From Opitutia bacterium (GTDB lineage Bacteria; Verrucomicrobiota; Verrucomicrobiia; Opitutales; Opitutaceae): a stretch of 64,000 nt of DNA. The notes under the pieces are model-generated. The model was not told the DNA's origin, did not search any database, and saw nothing but the letters and a program-made list of their open reading frames with translations. Numbering within the stretch: position 1 is the stretch's first letter; each line of letters opens with the position of its first letter. Shown here in pieces: positions 1-7,474 of the stretch. The stretch is taken from NCBI GenBank assembly GCA_016187945.1, contig JACPIT010000002.1, forward strand, positions 310,001-374,000. The letters are read 5' to 3'. Position numbers and translations under genes: made by a program.

Positions 1-177
1 GAAACGCGCGTGTCGTCCGTCTTCTCCGTCACCGAAAACGCGACGCGGAACGTCGTCCGCATCGCGCCAAACTTTTCTCCGCTCTCCGAATCTCCTTCGT
101 CCGTCGCTCGCGCGATTCGCGAGTCCTACGGCCGTTATCTTTCCGCGCGGCCGCGCCGCTTCCACGCCCATGCTTAG
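1..177 (+). CDS. Possible C-terminal end of the gene upstream of mraY (partial)
   Basis: An open frame runs in from the left edge and stops at a TAG that overlaps the mraY start, a common arrangement inside division clusters. It gives 58 codons ending in a basic tail (RPRRFHAHA). Third-position GC is about 74%, somewhat lower than in the neighbouring genes. In most bacteria the gene before mraY is murF, but I see no MurF C-terminal signature here, so the identity is not supported. All three forward frames are open in this stretch, so it may also be non-coding. Confidence 0.3.
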   Translation, partial: ETRVSSVFSVTENATRNVVRIAPNFSPLSESPSSVARAIRESYGRYLSARPRRFHAHA

Positions 178-1285
178 CTACCTCGCCGACTACGAGCAGT
201 ATTTCGGTCCGCTGCGCCTCTTCGCATCGCAGACGTTCCGCATCATTGGCGGTTCGGCCACTGCGCTCCTCATCGGTTTTCTCATCGGGCCGTGGCTCAT
301 CCGGCGTTTCCGCGAGCTGAAATTCGGCCACGGCTACATCGACGAGCGCACCGGCGCGCTCGGCTCGACCTACTTCGACAAGAAGCACACGCCCACGATG
401 GGCGGACTGATTATCTTCCTCTCGGTCTTCCTCAGCAGCGCGCTCTGGGCGCGGCCGAACGTCTGGGTGTTCGTCGCGCTGTTCGTCTACGCGGCGCTGA
501 CGGTGCCGGGCTGGCGCGACGATTACCTCAAGGTCGTTCACAAGAACAAGGACGGCATCAAGGCGTGGGAAAAGATCGGCTGGCAATCGCTCGCGACCGG
601 CGTGGCGCTCGGCGTCTTGCTCTGGCATCCGACGAGCGCGCAGAAAATCACCGAGCTGTGGGTGCCGTTCCTCAAGGAGGCGGTCCTCCCGCACATGCAC
701 TGGGCGCTGCTGCTCGTGTTGATCTATCTCTGGATCGTCGGCTTTTCGAACGCCATCAATCTCACCGACGGCCTCGATGGTCTCGCGGTCGGTTGCACGA
801 TCACGGTCGCGCTCGTGCTCGGCCTCATGGCCTACATCGCGGGCAATCACATCTTCTCGGAATACCTGCTCGTCAGCCACGTGCCCGGCGCGGGCGAACT
901 CACGGTCGTGTGCGGCGCGCTCATCGGCGGCTGCATGGCGTTCCTGTGGTTCAACTCGCATCCGGCCGAGGTGTTCATGGGCGACACCGGCTCGCTCGCG
1001 CTCGGCGGTCTCATCGGCGTGATCGCTTTCATGATCCATCAACCGTTCACACTCGCGATCATCGGCGGCGTGTTCGTGATGGAGCTGCTCTCGGTCGTGT
1101 TCCAGGTCGGCTGGTTCAAGTTCACCAAGCGCCGCTACGGCGAGGGCCGCCGGCTCTTCCGCATGGCGCCGATCCACCACCATTTTCAGAAGCTCGGCTG
1201 GCCCGAGACGAAAGTCGTGCTGCGCTTCTGGGTGCTCTCGCTCGGCTTCGCCCTCCTCGGCCTCGCGACGCTGAAACTCCGCTAA
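170..1285 (+). CDS. mraY: Phospho-N-acetylmuramoyl-pentapeptide transferase MraY
   Basis: MraY moves phospho-MurNAc-pentapeptide from UDP to undecaprenyl phosphate, making lipid I at the inner face of the plasma membrane. The 371-residue product is close to the family length and has about ten hydrophobic segments. Family signatures are visible: the DDYLK motif near residue 121, the FSNAINLTDGLDGLAVG block, GDTGSLALGG, and the histidine-rich MAPIHHHFQKLGW block near the C-terminus. The usual GFLDDYLK reads PGWRDDYLK here, a small departure. It is the first complete gene of the division and cell wall cluster. The usual next gene, murD, does not follow. Confidence 0.97.
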   Translation: MLSYLADYEQYFGPLRLFASQTFRIIGGSATALLIGFLIGPWLIRRFRELKFGHGYIDERTGALGSTYFDKKHTPTMGGLIIFLSVFLSSALWARPNVWVFVALFVYAALTVPGWRDDYLKVVHKNKDGIKAWEKIGWQSLATGVALGVLLWHPTSAQKITELWVPFLKEAVLPHMHWALLLVLIYLWIVGFSNAINLTDGLDGLAVGCTITVALVLGLMAYIAGNHIFSEYLLVSHVPGAGELTVVCGALIGGCMAFLWFNSHPAEVFMGDTGSLALGGLIGVIAFMIHQPFTLAIIGGVFVMELLSVVFQVGWFKFTKRRYGEGRRLFRMAPIHHHFQKLGWPETKVVLRFWVLSLGFALLGLATLKLR

Positions 1286-1438
1286 TGCGGAAAATCCCAA
1301 ACACCAAACGTCCAAATCTCGAAAATGCCCAGGCGCGTTTCAGCTCCCGTCCCCGTGCTTTGGCGTTTGGACCTTTCGGCGCCCACGGCGCCGTGAAATC
1401 GAAACTCGAGAATCCAAAATCGAAAATCCACCGCCCCT
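1286..1438. repeat. Intergenic repeat region after mraY
   Basis: The mraY-ldt gap (1286-1769, 484 bases) begins with AT-rich text unlike the genes. It contains imperfect inverted copies of a CCAAACGTCCAAA-like motif (around 1297-1315 and 1357-1372) and ends in 7-nt units of the type CGAAAAT/CCAAAAT (1409-1428). The same heptamer family recurs before ddl and inside uvrA. The rest of the gap holds two small candidate ORFs; otherwise I see nothing in it. Confidence 0.6.
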
Positions 1439-1618
1439 ATGCCCATCGACTTCAGCTCCGATCTCGTTCCCAGCTTTCGTGAAATTTCCCACACCGGCCT
1501 TCTCCTCTTCTCGAAGCCGCTCGTGCGCTCGGCCGCGAAACTCCGCCGCCTCCGCCGCGGCGCGACGCTCCCCGAACTGCCGCTGAAGACCGCCCGCACT
1601 TTCGCAGGAGTCCGCTGA
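1439..1618 (+). CDS. Small ORF, 59 residues, unknown
   Basis: An ATG directly after a heptamer repeat opens a 59-codon frame ending in TGA. The product begins MPIDFSSDLVPSF and has a basic middle (KLRRLRRG). Codon third positions are mostly G or C, as in the real genes. No domain is recognised. It stands where murD would be expected, but at 59 residues with no nucleotide-binding loop it is not MurD. It may be a real small protein, the remnant of one, or a chance frame. Confidence 0.35.
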   Translation: MPIDFSSDLVPSFREISHTGLLLFSKPLVRSAAKLRRLRRGATLPELPLKTARTFAGVR

Positions 1619-1687
1619 CAGGTTCTTTATCCATCTCCTAACCGGAACCAAAACCACTCGCTGTCGTCGGACCCCTGCTCGTTTTCC

Positions 1688-1768
1688 ATGATCGTCGCCA
1701 TCATCTTCGCTCTCCTCGTCCTCCAGGCGCTCGTCACGCTCGACATCACGCCGCGCAACGACCCGTAA
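1688..1768 (+). CDS. Candidate 26-residue membrane peptide
   Basis: A short ATG frame encodes one hydrophobic stretch (IVAIIFALLVLQALVTL) followed by a short polar tail ending in NDP. Its TAA lies one base before the GTG of the L,D-transpeptidase, so translation could be coupled. Third positions are almost all G or C. A peptide this small cannot be assigned, and chance is a real alternative. Confidence 0.3.
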   Translation: MIVAIIFALLVLQALVTLDITPRNDP

Positions 1769-1769
1769 C

Positions 1770-2297
1770 GTGACCAACAAAGGCAAACTCGCGCTCGCCG
1801 CCGCGACCGCCGCACTCGCCGGCGGCGTCTTCGCCTGGGCGAACTGGCCGGGCGAAAAACTCGACCCGGCCGCGCGCGCCGATCGCGTCGTCGTCGAAAA
1901 ATCCGCGCGCGTCCTCCGCCTCCTGAAAGGCGACGTCGTGCTCAAAACCTACCGCGTCTCCCTCGGCGGCGATCCCGTCGGCTCGAAGCAACGCGAAGGC
2001 GACCAACGCACGCCGGAAGGCGAGTATCGCATCGATTACCGCAATCCCGCCTCGTCGTTTCACCTCGCGCTCCACGTCTCGTATCCGTCGCCCGCCGACA
2101 CCGAGCGCGCGCGCCGTGCCGGCGTCCCCGCGGGCGGCGACATCATGATTCACGGCGCGCCCAACGGCTACGGCTGGCTCGGCCGCCTGCACCGCTTCCG
2201 CGATTGGACCGCCGGCTGCGTCGCCGTCACCGACCGTGAGATCGAAGAAATCTGGAACGCCGTGCCCGACGGCACGCCGGTTTCGCTCCGGCCGTGA
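1770..2297 (+). CDS. L,D-transpeptidase (YkuD/ErfK-type) family protein
   Basis: The 175-residue protein has an N-terminal hydrophobic segment (residues 7-25) that would place the rest outside the inner membrane. A YkuD-type catalytic domain follows. The signature is clear: HG at 128-129 and TAGC with the catalytic cysteine at 150, inside DWTAGCVAVTD. Members form 3-3 peptide cross-links or attach proteins to peptidoglycan. Start is GTG at 1770, since no ATG lies nearby. A LysM lipoprotein follows, and both sit between mraY and ftsW, which fits a role in wall assembly. Confidence 0.9.
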   Translation: MTNKGKLALAAATAALAGGVFAWANWPGEKLDPAARADRVVVEKSARVLRLLKGDVVLKTYRVSLGGDPVGSKQREGDQRTPEGEYRIDYRNPASSFHLALHVSYPSPADTERARRAGVPAGGDIMIHGAPNGYGWLGRLHRFRDWTAGCVAVTDREIEEIWNAVPDGTPVSLRP

Positions 2298-2382
2298 GCC
2301 TCTCGTGAATCTCCTGCCAAACATCCGTCAGCGACCCATTTTTAGATAGCAAATCGCCGAATCAACGACCCATACTTCGCCC

Positions 2383-3336
2383 ATGAAAATTCTGCAGATC
2401 TTCGGAATAGTTGCCGGTGTGCATCTATTCGCGTTTGTCGCCATTTTTCTCGTCCCCGGCTGCCAATCGAGCCCCCGCAACATCCCGACGCCCGACGCGA
2501 CGGTGCCCACCGCGAGCGGTGATGCGGTCGGCGCGCCGGTCAGTTACAATCCCGCGCCGGCCGATACCGGCGCCGTGACCTACGCGCCCGCGCCGCAATA
2601 TGGCCGCGCCGAGCCCACGCGCCCCGGTTCGCCCAACGCCGCCGCCATCGCGCCCGCGAAGCAGGCCGAGGAAATCGCGCCCGTCAGCACCTACACCGTC
2701 GGCCGCGGCGACAGCCTCTGGAGCATCGCGAAGAAAAATCATCTCACCGTCGCCGAACTCGCCAAGGCCAACAACCTCGCCGTCGGCGCCACGATCCAGC
2801 CCGGCAAGAAACTCATCATTCCCGGCAAGCCCGTCGCGCCGAAAGACCTCGGGACCACGACCGTCGCGACCGAGACGAAGGCCGCCACGACTCCCGCCGC
2901 GCCCGTGCGCAACGGCGACGCGGTGACGCACATCGTGCAACCCGGCGAGAGCCTCGGCACCATCGCGCGCAAATACCAAGTCACTGTCGGCGAACTCGCC
3001 GCGGCGAACAGCATCACCGATCCGGCCAAAGTTCGCCTCGGACAGAAGCTCATCATTCCCGGCTTCAAGTCCGTGCCGCAAAAGTCCACCGCGCAGAAAA
3101 CGAGCGCGCCGAAAACGAGCGCTCCGAAATCCGCCGCCTCGTCGCCGAAGGCCGCCGCGTCTGCGAACAACACTCCGGCGCAGGAAGCCGAGCCGACTGT
3201 CACCGCCCCGCATTTCGAAATCGCCCCTCCGCCTCCCGGTCAGGATCTCGACGCCGGTTTGAAAGACCAGCCGACGGACGTCCCGACGATCAAGGTCGAG
3301 GAACAGCCGAAGACGAACCCGCCGCCAAAGGGCTAA
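2383..3336 (+). CDS. LysM-repeat lipoprotein, peptidoglycan-binding
   Basis: The 317-residue protein starts with a hydrophobic signal and a lipobox-like FLVPGC (cysteine 27), so it is probably a lipoprotein. A Pro/Ala-rich linker follows, then two LysM domains at about 103-147 and 182-227, each ending in KLIIPG. A lysine/alanine/serine-rich tail runs to the C-terminus. LysM binds N-acetylglucosamine chains in peptidoglycan. No catalytic domain is visible, so it probably anchors or recruits wall enzymes. Its place between an L,D-transpeptidase and ftsW supports this. Confidence 0.88.
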   Translation: MKILQIFGIVAGVHLFAFVAIFLVPGCQSSPRNIPTPDATVPTASGDAVGAPVSYNPAPADTGAVTYAPAPQYGRAEPTRPGSPNAAAIAPAKQAEEIAPVSTYTVGRGDSLWSIAKKNHLTVAELAKANNLAVGATIQPGKKLIIPGKPVAPKDLGTTTVATETKAATTPAAPVRNGDAVTHIVQPGESLGTIARKYQVTVGELAAANSITDPAKVRLGQKLIIPGFKSVPQKSTAQKTSAPKTSAPKSAASSPKAAASANNTPAQEAEPTVTAPHFEIAPPPPGQDLDAGLKDQPTDVPTIKVEEQPKTNPPPKG

Positions 3337-3381
3337 CGCCGCGCTTCGTCTCACCGTGACCGCGCGCGCATCTCAGTTTTT

Positions 3382-3531
3382 TGTAGCGGCGGTCTACGAC
3401 CGCCGAGCGCAGCCGTTGTCCCATTTGCCGACGGTCATAGACCGCCGCTACAGGAAGGAAAACGAGATGCGCCACCCGGCCGGTCGCTCGCAATTTTCCG
3501 TTGTAGGGCGCAGCAAGACTGCGTCCTTCGA
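3382..3531. repeat. Dispersed palindrome in the lysM-ftsW gap
   Basis: Arms at 3382-3405 and 3432-3452 pair (TGTAGCGGCGGTCTACGACC against its complement). A partial second element begins TTGTAGGGCGCAG at about 3500. The element type (TGTAG at one end, CTACA at the other, 55-85 bp) recurs in many gaps of this window with other arm sequences. Confidence 0.75.
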
Positions 3532-3542
3532 ATCGTGATTCC

Positions 3543-4715
3543 GTGAGTCCGACGACCGCCGCGCCTTCACCTTCTCCCCGCCGCCACCTCACGATCACTC
3601 CCGCGAGCGTCATCCTCGTGTGCGTGGCCGCGCTGTTGGCCATGGGACTCACCGTCCTGTTCAGCGCGAGTTCCACGGTCAAGGGAGCCGCGCCAACGGC
3701 GTTTCTCTACAAGCAGCTCATCTTTCTCGCGTTTTCGATCGGTGCGGCGTGGGCGGTCGCGCGCGCCGACCTCGAGCGACTCCGCAACTTCGCCTGGATC
3801 ATCGCCGGCATCACGATCTTCGGCCTCCTCCTCGTGCTCATCCCACACATCGGCATCTCGGTGAAAGGCAGTCGCCGCTGGCTCGGGTTCGGCAGCCTGC
3901 GCCTGCAAGTCTCCGAGTTCGCCAAACTCGCGCTCGTCTTCGGCCTCTCGCACTACCTCGCGCTGAACCAGAATAAAATGGACGACCTGAAGCGCGGCTT
4001 CCTTTACCCGTGCGCGGGCATTGGCTGCTTCGCCGCCTTCATCATCGTCGAGCCGGATTTCGGCACGGCCTTCCTCTGCGGCGCCGTCGGCATGATCCTG
4101 CTGTTCCTCGCGGGCGGGCGTCTGAAATTCATCCTGCCGTCGGTCGCGGTCGCGCTCATGGGCTTCGTCGTGCTCGTGCTGCACAACCCGAATCGCCTGC
4201 GCCGCATCACGGCGTTCATGGACGTCGAGGCCAACCGCAGCGAAGGCTCGTATCAGCTCTGGCAGGCGCTGCTCGCCTTCGCCGCCGGCGGCGTCGATGG
4301 CGTCGGCATCGGCAACGGCCGGCAGCAGCAGTCGTTCCTCCCGGAGGCGCACACGGATTTCATCTTCGCGATCATGGGCGAGGAGATGGGCCTGATCTTC
4401 ACGCTCTTCACGGTCGCGCTGTTCATCACGATCTTCGTCGCCGGCCTCATGCACGTGCGGCGCGCGCCGAATCTCTTCCAGTTTCTCCTCGTGACCGGCT
4501 GCCTGCTCCTGATGTGCCTCCAGGCGATCATCAACCTCGCCGTCGTCACGGGCCTGATGCCGACGAAAGGCATGTCGCTGCCGTTCATCTCGTATGGCGG
4601 TTCCAATCTCCTGCTGATGGGCTTGCTCGTCGGCGTCATCATCAACACCGCGCGCACGTGGGAGCGGCCGAAGCCGCTCGAACGCAAGCGCGCGCTCGCG
4701 GAAATCGTCGGCTGA
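3543..4715 (+). CDS. ftsW: Lipid II polymerase of the SEDS family, FtsW
   Basis: FtsW polymerises lipid II at the septum together with its class B penicillin-binding protein. The 390-residue product has about ten membrane segments. SEDS signatures are visible: SRRWLGFGSLRLQVSEFAKLA near residue 112, the long extracellular loop with GVGIGNGRQQQSFLPEAHTD near 255, and the C-terminal MPFISYGGSNL-like block. RodA is a possible alternative, but the position between mraY and murG favours FtsW. Start is GTG at 3543; a shorter form from an internal ATG would lose part of the first membrane segment. Confidence 0.93.
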   Translation: MSPTTAAPSPSPRRHLTITPASVILVCVAALLAMGLTVLFSASSTVKGAAPTAFLYKQLIFLAFSIGAAWAVARADLERLRNFAWIIAGITIFGLLLVLIPHIGISVKGSRRWLGFGSLRLQVSEFAKLALVFGLSHYLALNQNKMDDLKRGFLYPCAGIGCFAAFIIVEPDFGTAFLCGAVGMILLFLAGGRLKFILPSVAVALMGFVVLVLHNPNRLRRITAFMDVEANRSEGSYQLWQALLAFAAGGVDGVGIGNGRQQQSFLPEAHTDFIFAIMGEEMGLIFTLFTVALFITIFVAGLMHVRRAPNLFQFLLVTGCLLLMCLQAIINLAVVTGLMPTKGMSLPFISYGGSNLLLMGLLVGVIINTARTWERPKPLERKRALAEIVG

Positions 4716-4722
4716 CGCCGAC

Positions 4723-4865
4723 GAAAGCTCCAAGCTCCGACATCCAAGCTCCAGTGAATTTTCAAGACCATCGAACCGCCAATTTCAGACGCGCCGACGC
4801 GGGCATGTTGGAAAATTTGGTTTCTGGAGTTTCTCTGGAGCTTGGAGCTTGGAGCTTGGAGCTTT
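4723..4865. repeat. Heptamer arrays as arms of an inverted repeat, ftsW-murG gap
   Basis: The right side carries four consecutive GAGCTTG-type 7-nt units (about 4835-4865). The left side carries the complement (CCAAGCTC..., 4728-4755). Together they form a long imperfect hairpin covering nearly the whole gap and ending about 20 bases before the murG ATG. No coding signal is seen. Confidence 0.75.
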
Positions 4866-4884
4866 CCCCCCTCCGCCCCCGCCC

Positions 4885-6033
4885 ATGAGCACCGCCTCCA
4901 GATTCCTCATCGCCTGCGGCGGCACGGGCGGACACCTCGCGCCGGGCATTGCGCTCGCCGAAGCGCTGCGCGCGCGCGGCCACGACGTGCGGCTCTTCAT
5001 CTCGCACAAGAAAGTCGATTCGCGCCTCGCGGAAAAATACCCGCACCTCACGACCGCCGCCGTGCCCGGCGCGCCGTTCGGCCTGCGGCCCGACGTGCTC
5101 GCGCGCTGCGTGTTCAAGCAGACGCACGGCGTCGTCTTCTCGTTGCAATATCTGCGCGCGTTCCGCCCGCACGCCGTCGTGGGCTTCGGCGGGTTCACCA
5201 ACGCCGGCGTCACGCTCGCGGCGCGGCTGCTCGGCATCCCCGTCGCGTTGCACGAGGCCAACCGCGTGCCCGGCCGCGCGGTGCGACTGCTCTCGCGTTT
5301 CGCGCAACGTCTCTACCTGCCGCCGGGCGTGCGCCTGCCGGGCCGCCTCGGCCTGATGGTGCGCCACACGGGCTTGCCCGTGCGCCGCGAGGTGATCCGC
5401 TTTTCCCGCGCCGACGCGCGCGCGCAACTCGGCGTCGATCCCACGCAAAAGCTCCTCGTCTTCCTCGGCGGCAGCCAGGGCTCGTCGCAACTCAACCAGT
5501 GGGTGACCGACAATCTCGACGCGATCGCGCAGGAGGGCGTGCAGGTCTGGTGTGTCACCGGCCTCGGCAAGGGCGACGCATCCGTTCGCGAGCTGCGCAC
5601 GAAAAAAGGCGAGATCGTGCGCGCGTGGTTCGAGCCGTTCACCGATCGCGTCGGCGTGCTGTTCTCCGCCGCCGACCTCGTCGTCAGCCGCGCCGGCGCC
5701 GGCACGATCGCCGAACTCGTCCGCTGCGAAGCGCCCGCGGTGCTCATCCCGTATCCGTTCGCCGCCGACAACCACCAGTGGGCCAACGCGCGCTATTTCG
5801 AGCAGCAGGGCGGCGGCCTCGTCATCGACCAGAACGCGCTCTCGCTGCTCCGCCAGGAAGTCTTCGACGTGCTGTTCAACGACTGGCTGCTGAACAAATT
5901 TCGCGAGAACCTCCACCGCATGGCGCACGAAGATGCGATCGCCACGATCGTGCAGGATCTCGAGGAACTCGCCCAACGCCTCCCGCCGCGCCGCCATCTG
6001 CGCCATACGCCCGCCGCGGCGGAGAATTCGTGA
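4885..6033 (+). CDS. murG: UDP-GlcNAc:lipid I N-acetylglucosaminyltransferase MurG
   Basis: MurG adds GlcNAc to lipid I to give lipid II on the cytoplasmic membrane face. The 382-residue product starts MSTASRFLIACGGTGGHLAPG, where GGTGGH at 12-17 is the first glycine loop. GFGGFTNAG, LGGSQGSSQLN and the SRAGAGTIAEL block of the C-terminal UDP-GlcNAc site are also present. The frame is open further upstream, but ATG 4885 puts the glycine loop at the usual distance from the N-terminus. The murC expected next is absent; three palindromes separate murG from murB. Confidence 0.96.
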   Translation: MSTASRFLIACGGTGGHLAPGIALAEALRARGHDVRLFISHKKVDSRLAEKYPHLTTAAVPGAPFGLRPDVLARCVFKQTHGVVFSLQYLRAFRPHAVVGFGGFTNAGVTLAARLLGIPVALHEANRVPGRAVRLLSRFAQRLYLPPGVRLPGRLGLMVRHTGLPVRREVIRFSRADARAQLGVDPTQKLLVFLGGSQGSSQLNQWVTDNLDAIAQEGVQVWCVTGLGKGDASVRELRTKKGEIVRAWFEPFTDRVGVLFSAADLVVSRAGAGTIAELVRCEAPAVLIPYPFAADNHQWANARYFEQQGGGLVIDQNALSLLRQEVFDVLFNDWLLNKFRENLHRMAHEDAIATIVQDLEELAQRLPPRRHLRHTPAAAENS

Positions 6034-6061
6034 TGAAGGCGTCATCAACATTTTTTGCCGG

Positions 6062-6124
6062 TGGAGGGCGGCGCTCCGTCGCCGCCGCGCCCACGATGCG
6101 GCGCCGACAGAGCGGCGCCCGCCA
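6062..6124. repeat. Dispersed palindrome (GGAGGGCGGCGCTCC family)
   Basis: Imperfect arms (about 6062-6087 and 6099-6124) pair across a short loop. It is the first of three unrelated palindromes placed head to tail in the 271-base murG-murB gap. Confidence 0.7.
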
Positions 6125-6130
6125 GGCTTC

Positions 6131-6210
6131 TGGAGGGCCGAGCTCCCGCGAGGCCGCGAACGAGGCGCCGCAATCGAGCCTGAACGGCCTCGCAGAAGCT
6201 CGGCCCTCCA
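6131..6210. repeat. Dispersed palindrome (TGGAGGGCCGAGCTC family)
   Basis: Arms 6131-6156 and 6185-6210 are near-perfect complements. One arm of the same family lies inside uvrA at about 43107-43133, where it is translated as GGPSSREAA. Confidence 0.8.
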
Positions 6211-6225
6211 TTGTCTTTGCTTGGA

Positions 6226-6300
6226 GGTGGAGCGCATTGATCTCCATGCGCTCGGTACGTCCGCAGCGGTCCAAGCGCGTTGGGGTCAACGCGCTCCACC
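6226..6300. repeat. Dispersed palindrome (GGTGGAGCGCGTTGA family)
   Basis: Arms at 6226-6249 and about 6277-6300 pair imperfectly. Copies of this family lie in frame inside mnmA (18620-18687) and uvrA (40868-40924). It ends five bases before the murB GTG, so it forms the untranslated leader of murB. Confidence 0.85.
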
Positions 6301-6304
6301 TCGC

Positions 6305-7258
6305 GTGAACGCCATCGCCCAAGATTCCTGGTCCGCCTTCCTCGCCGCCGTGCGCCCGTTGCTCGGCGCGACGACGAAACTCGTCGAACGCGAACTGCTC
6401 GGGCCGAAAACCACGATGCGCGTCGGCGGACCCGCGCGCGTCTACGCCGAGCCGGCGAACGAAGCCGATCTCGCGACGCTGCTCGCCGCCGCGCACGCGC
6501 GCGGCTTGCCGGTGTTCATGCTCGGACGCGGCTCGAACCTCGTCGTGCCCGACGAAGGCGTCGACGGCCTCGTGATCAGCCTCACGCACCCTGACTGGCA
6601 GACTTTCGAGCCGCAGCCGGACGGACGCGTCTGGGTCGGCGCCGGGCTGCGGTTGAAAAATCTCTGCGGCCTCGCCGCGAAGGCGGGGCTCTCCGGTTTC
6701 GAGTTCATGGAAGGCATCCCCGCAAGCGTCGGCGGCGCGTTGCGCATGAACGCCGGAGCGATGGGCGGCTGGACCTTCGACGTCGTCGACGAGGTGCACC
6801 TGCTGACGCTCGCCGGCGCAAAGCGCGTGTTGAAAAAAGCCGCGATGCACGTCGACTACCGGCATTGCGCGGAGCTCGAGACCGCCGTCGCGCTCGGCGC
6901 GTTCCTCGCGCCGCGTCAGCACGCCGACGCCGCGGCGATCAAGCAGCAGATCGAAACCTACACGAAGAAGCGGCAGGAGTCGCAGCCGCGCGAGCCGAGC
7001 GCGGGGTGCATTTTCAAGAACCCGCCGGGCACGTCGGCGGGCAAGGTGATCGACGAGTGCGGCCTGAAGGGCGAGCGCATCGGCGGCGCCGAAGTCTCGC
7101 GCGTGCACGCGAATTTCATCGTCAACCGCGACCACGCCACCGCCGCCGACATCCTCGCGCTCGTGCGCGTGATCCGCGCCCGCGTGAAAGCCGCCCGCGG
7201 CATCGACCTCGAACCGGAAGTGATGCTCTTCGGCAGCGACTGGAGGAAGGTGCTGTGA
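6305..7258 (+). CDS. murB: UDP-N-acetylenolpyruvoylglucosamine reductase MurB
   Basis: MurB uses NADPH and FAD to reduce UDP-GlcNAc-enolpyruvate to UDP-MurNAc. The 317-residue product shows the FAD-site motifs MRVGGPARVY and GRGSNLVVPDEG, the GFEFMEGIPASVGGALRMNAG block, and the C-terminal EPSAGCIFKNPPG with SAGKVIDECGLKG. The short form of the substrate-binding domain and the Cys at the catalytic Ser position are as in type II MurB. GTG 6305 is the only reasonable start; upstream sequence in this frame is palindromic repeat. Confidence 0.95.
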   Translation: MNAIAQDSWSAFLAAVRPLLGATTKLVERELLGPKTTMRVGGPARVYAEPANEADLATLLAAAHARGLPVFMLGRGSNLVVPDEGVDGLVISLTHPDWQTFEPQPDGRVWVGAGLRLKNLCGLAAKAGLSGFEFMEGIPASVGGALRMNAGAMGGWTFDVVDEVHLLTLAGAKRVLKKAAMHVDYRHCAELETAVALGAFLAPRQHADAAAIKQQIETYTKKRQESQPREPSAGCIFKNPPGTSAGKVIDECGLKGERIGGAEVSRVHANFIVNRDHATAADILALVRVIRARVKAARGIDLEPEVMLFGSDWRKVL

Positions 7259-7474
7259 ATTTTCGATTTTCGATTCTCGATTCTCGATTGAGCGCAGAGG
7301 CGCACCTAGCCGCGACCGCGCGAGGCGTTGAGGGTGGGAGCGGCTTTACGCCGCAACGCTCAGGCTGCGCGGTTCCCGTATTCGCGAATTTCGATCGCTG
7401 GGTCTAAACCCCCTTTCCACCGATCAGACTCAGCTTTTCTTCCGAAATCGAAAATCGAGAATCCAAAATCGAAA
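7259..7474. repeat. murB-ddl gap: heptamer arrays at both ends
   Basis: The gap opens with four or five TTTCGAT/TCTCGAT 7-nt units (7259-7290) and closes with the complementary type (CGAAAAT, CGAGAAT, CCAAAAT, CGAAAAT; 7444-7474), so it could fold as a stem with heptamer arms. Between them lies one half of a GAGCGGCTTTACGCCGC palindrome (about 7340-7360). The array abuts the ddl ATG, so the leader just before the start is repeat and holds no Shine-Dalgarno motif. Confidence 0.75.

Noticed and set aside
4849-4884. Extended murG start giving a Pro-rich N-terminus (MELGAFPPPPPP)
   Set aside because: The extension is translated heptamer repeat and leader sequence; ATG 4885 matches the conserved MurG start.
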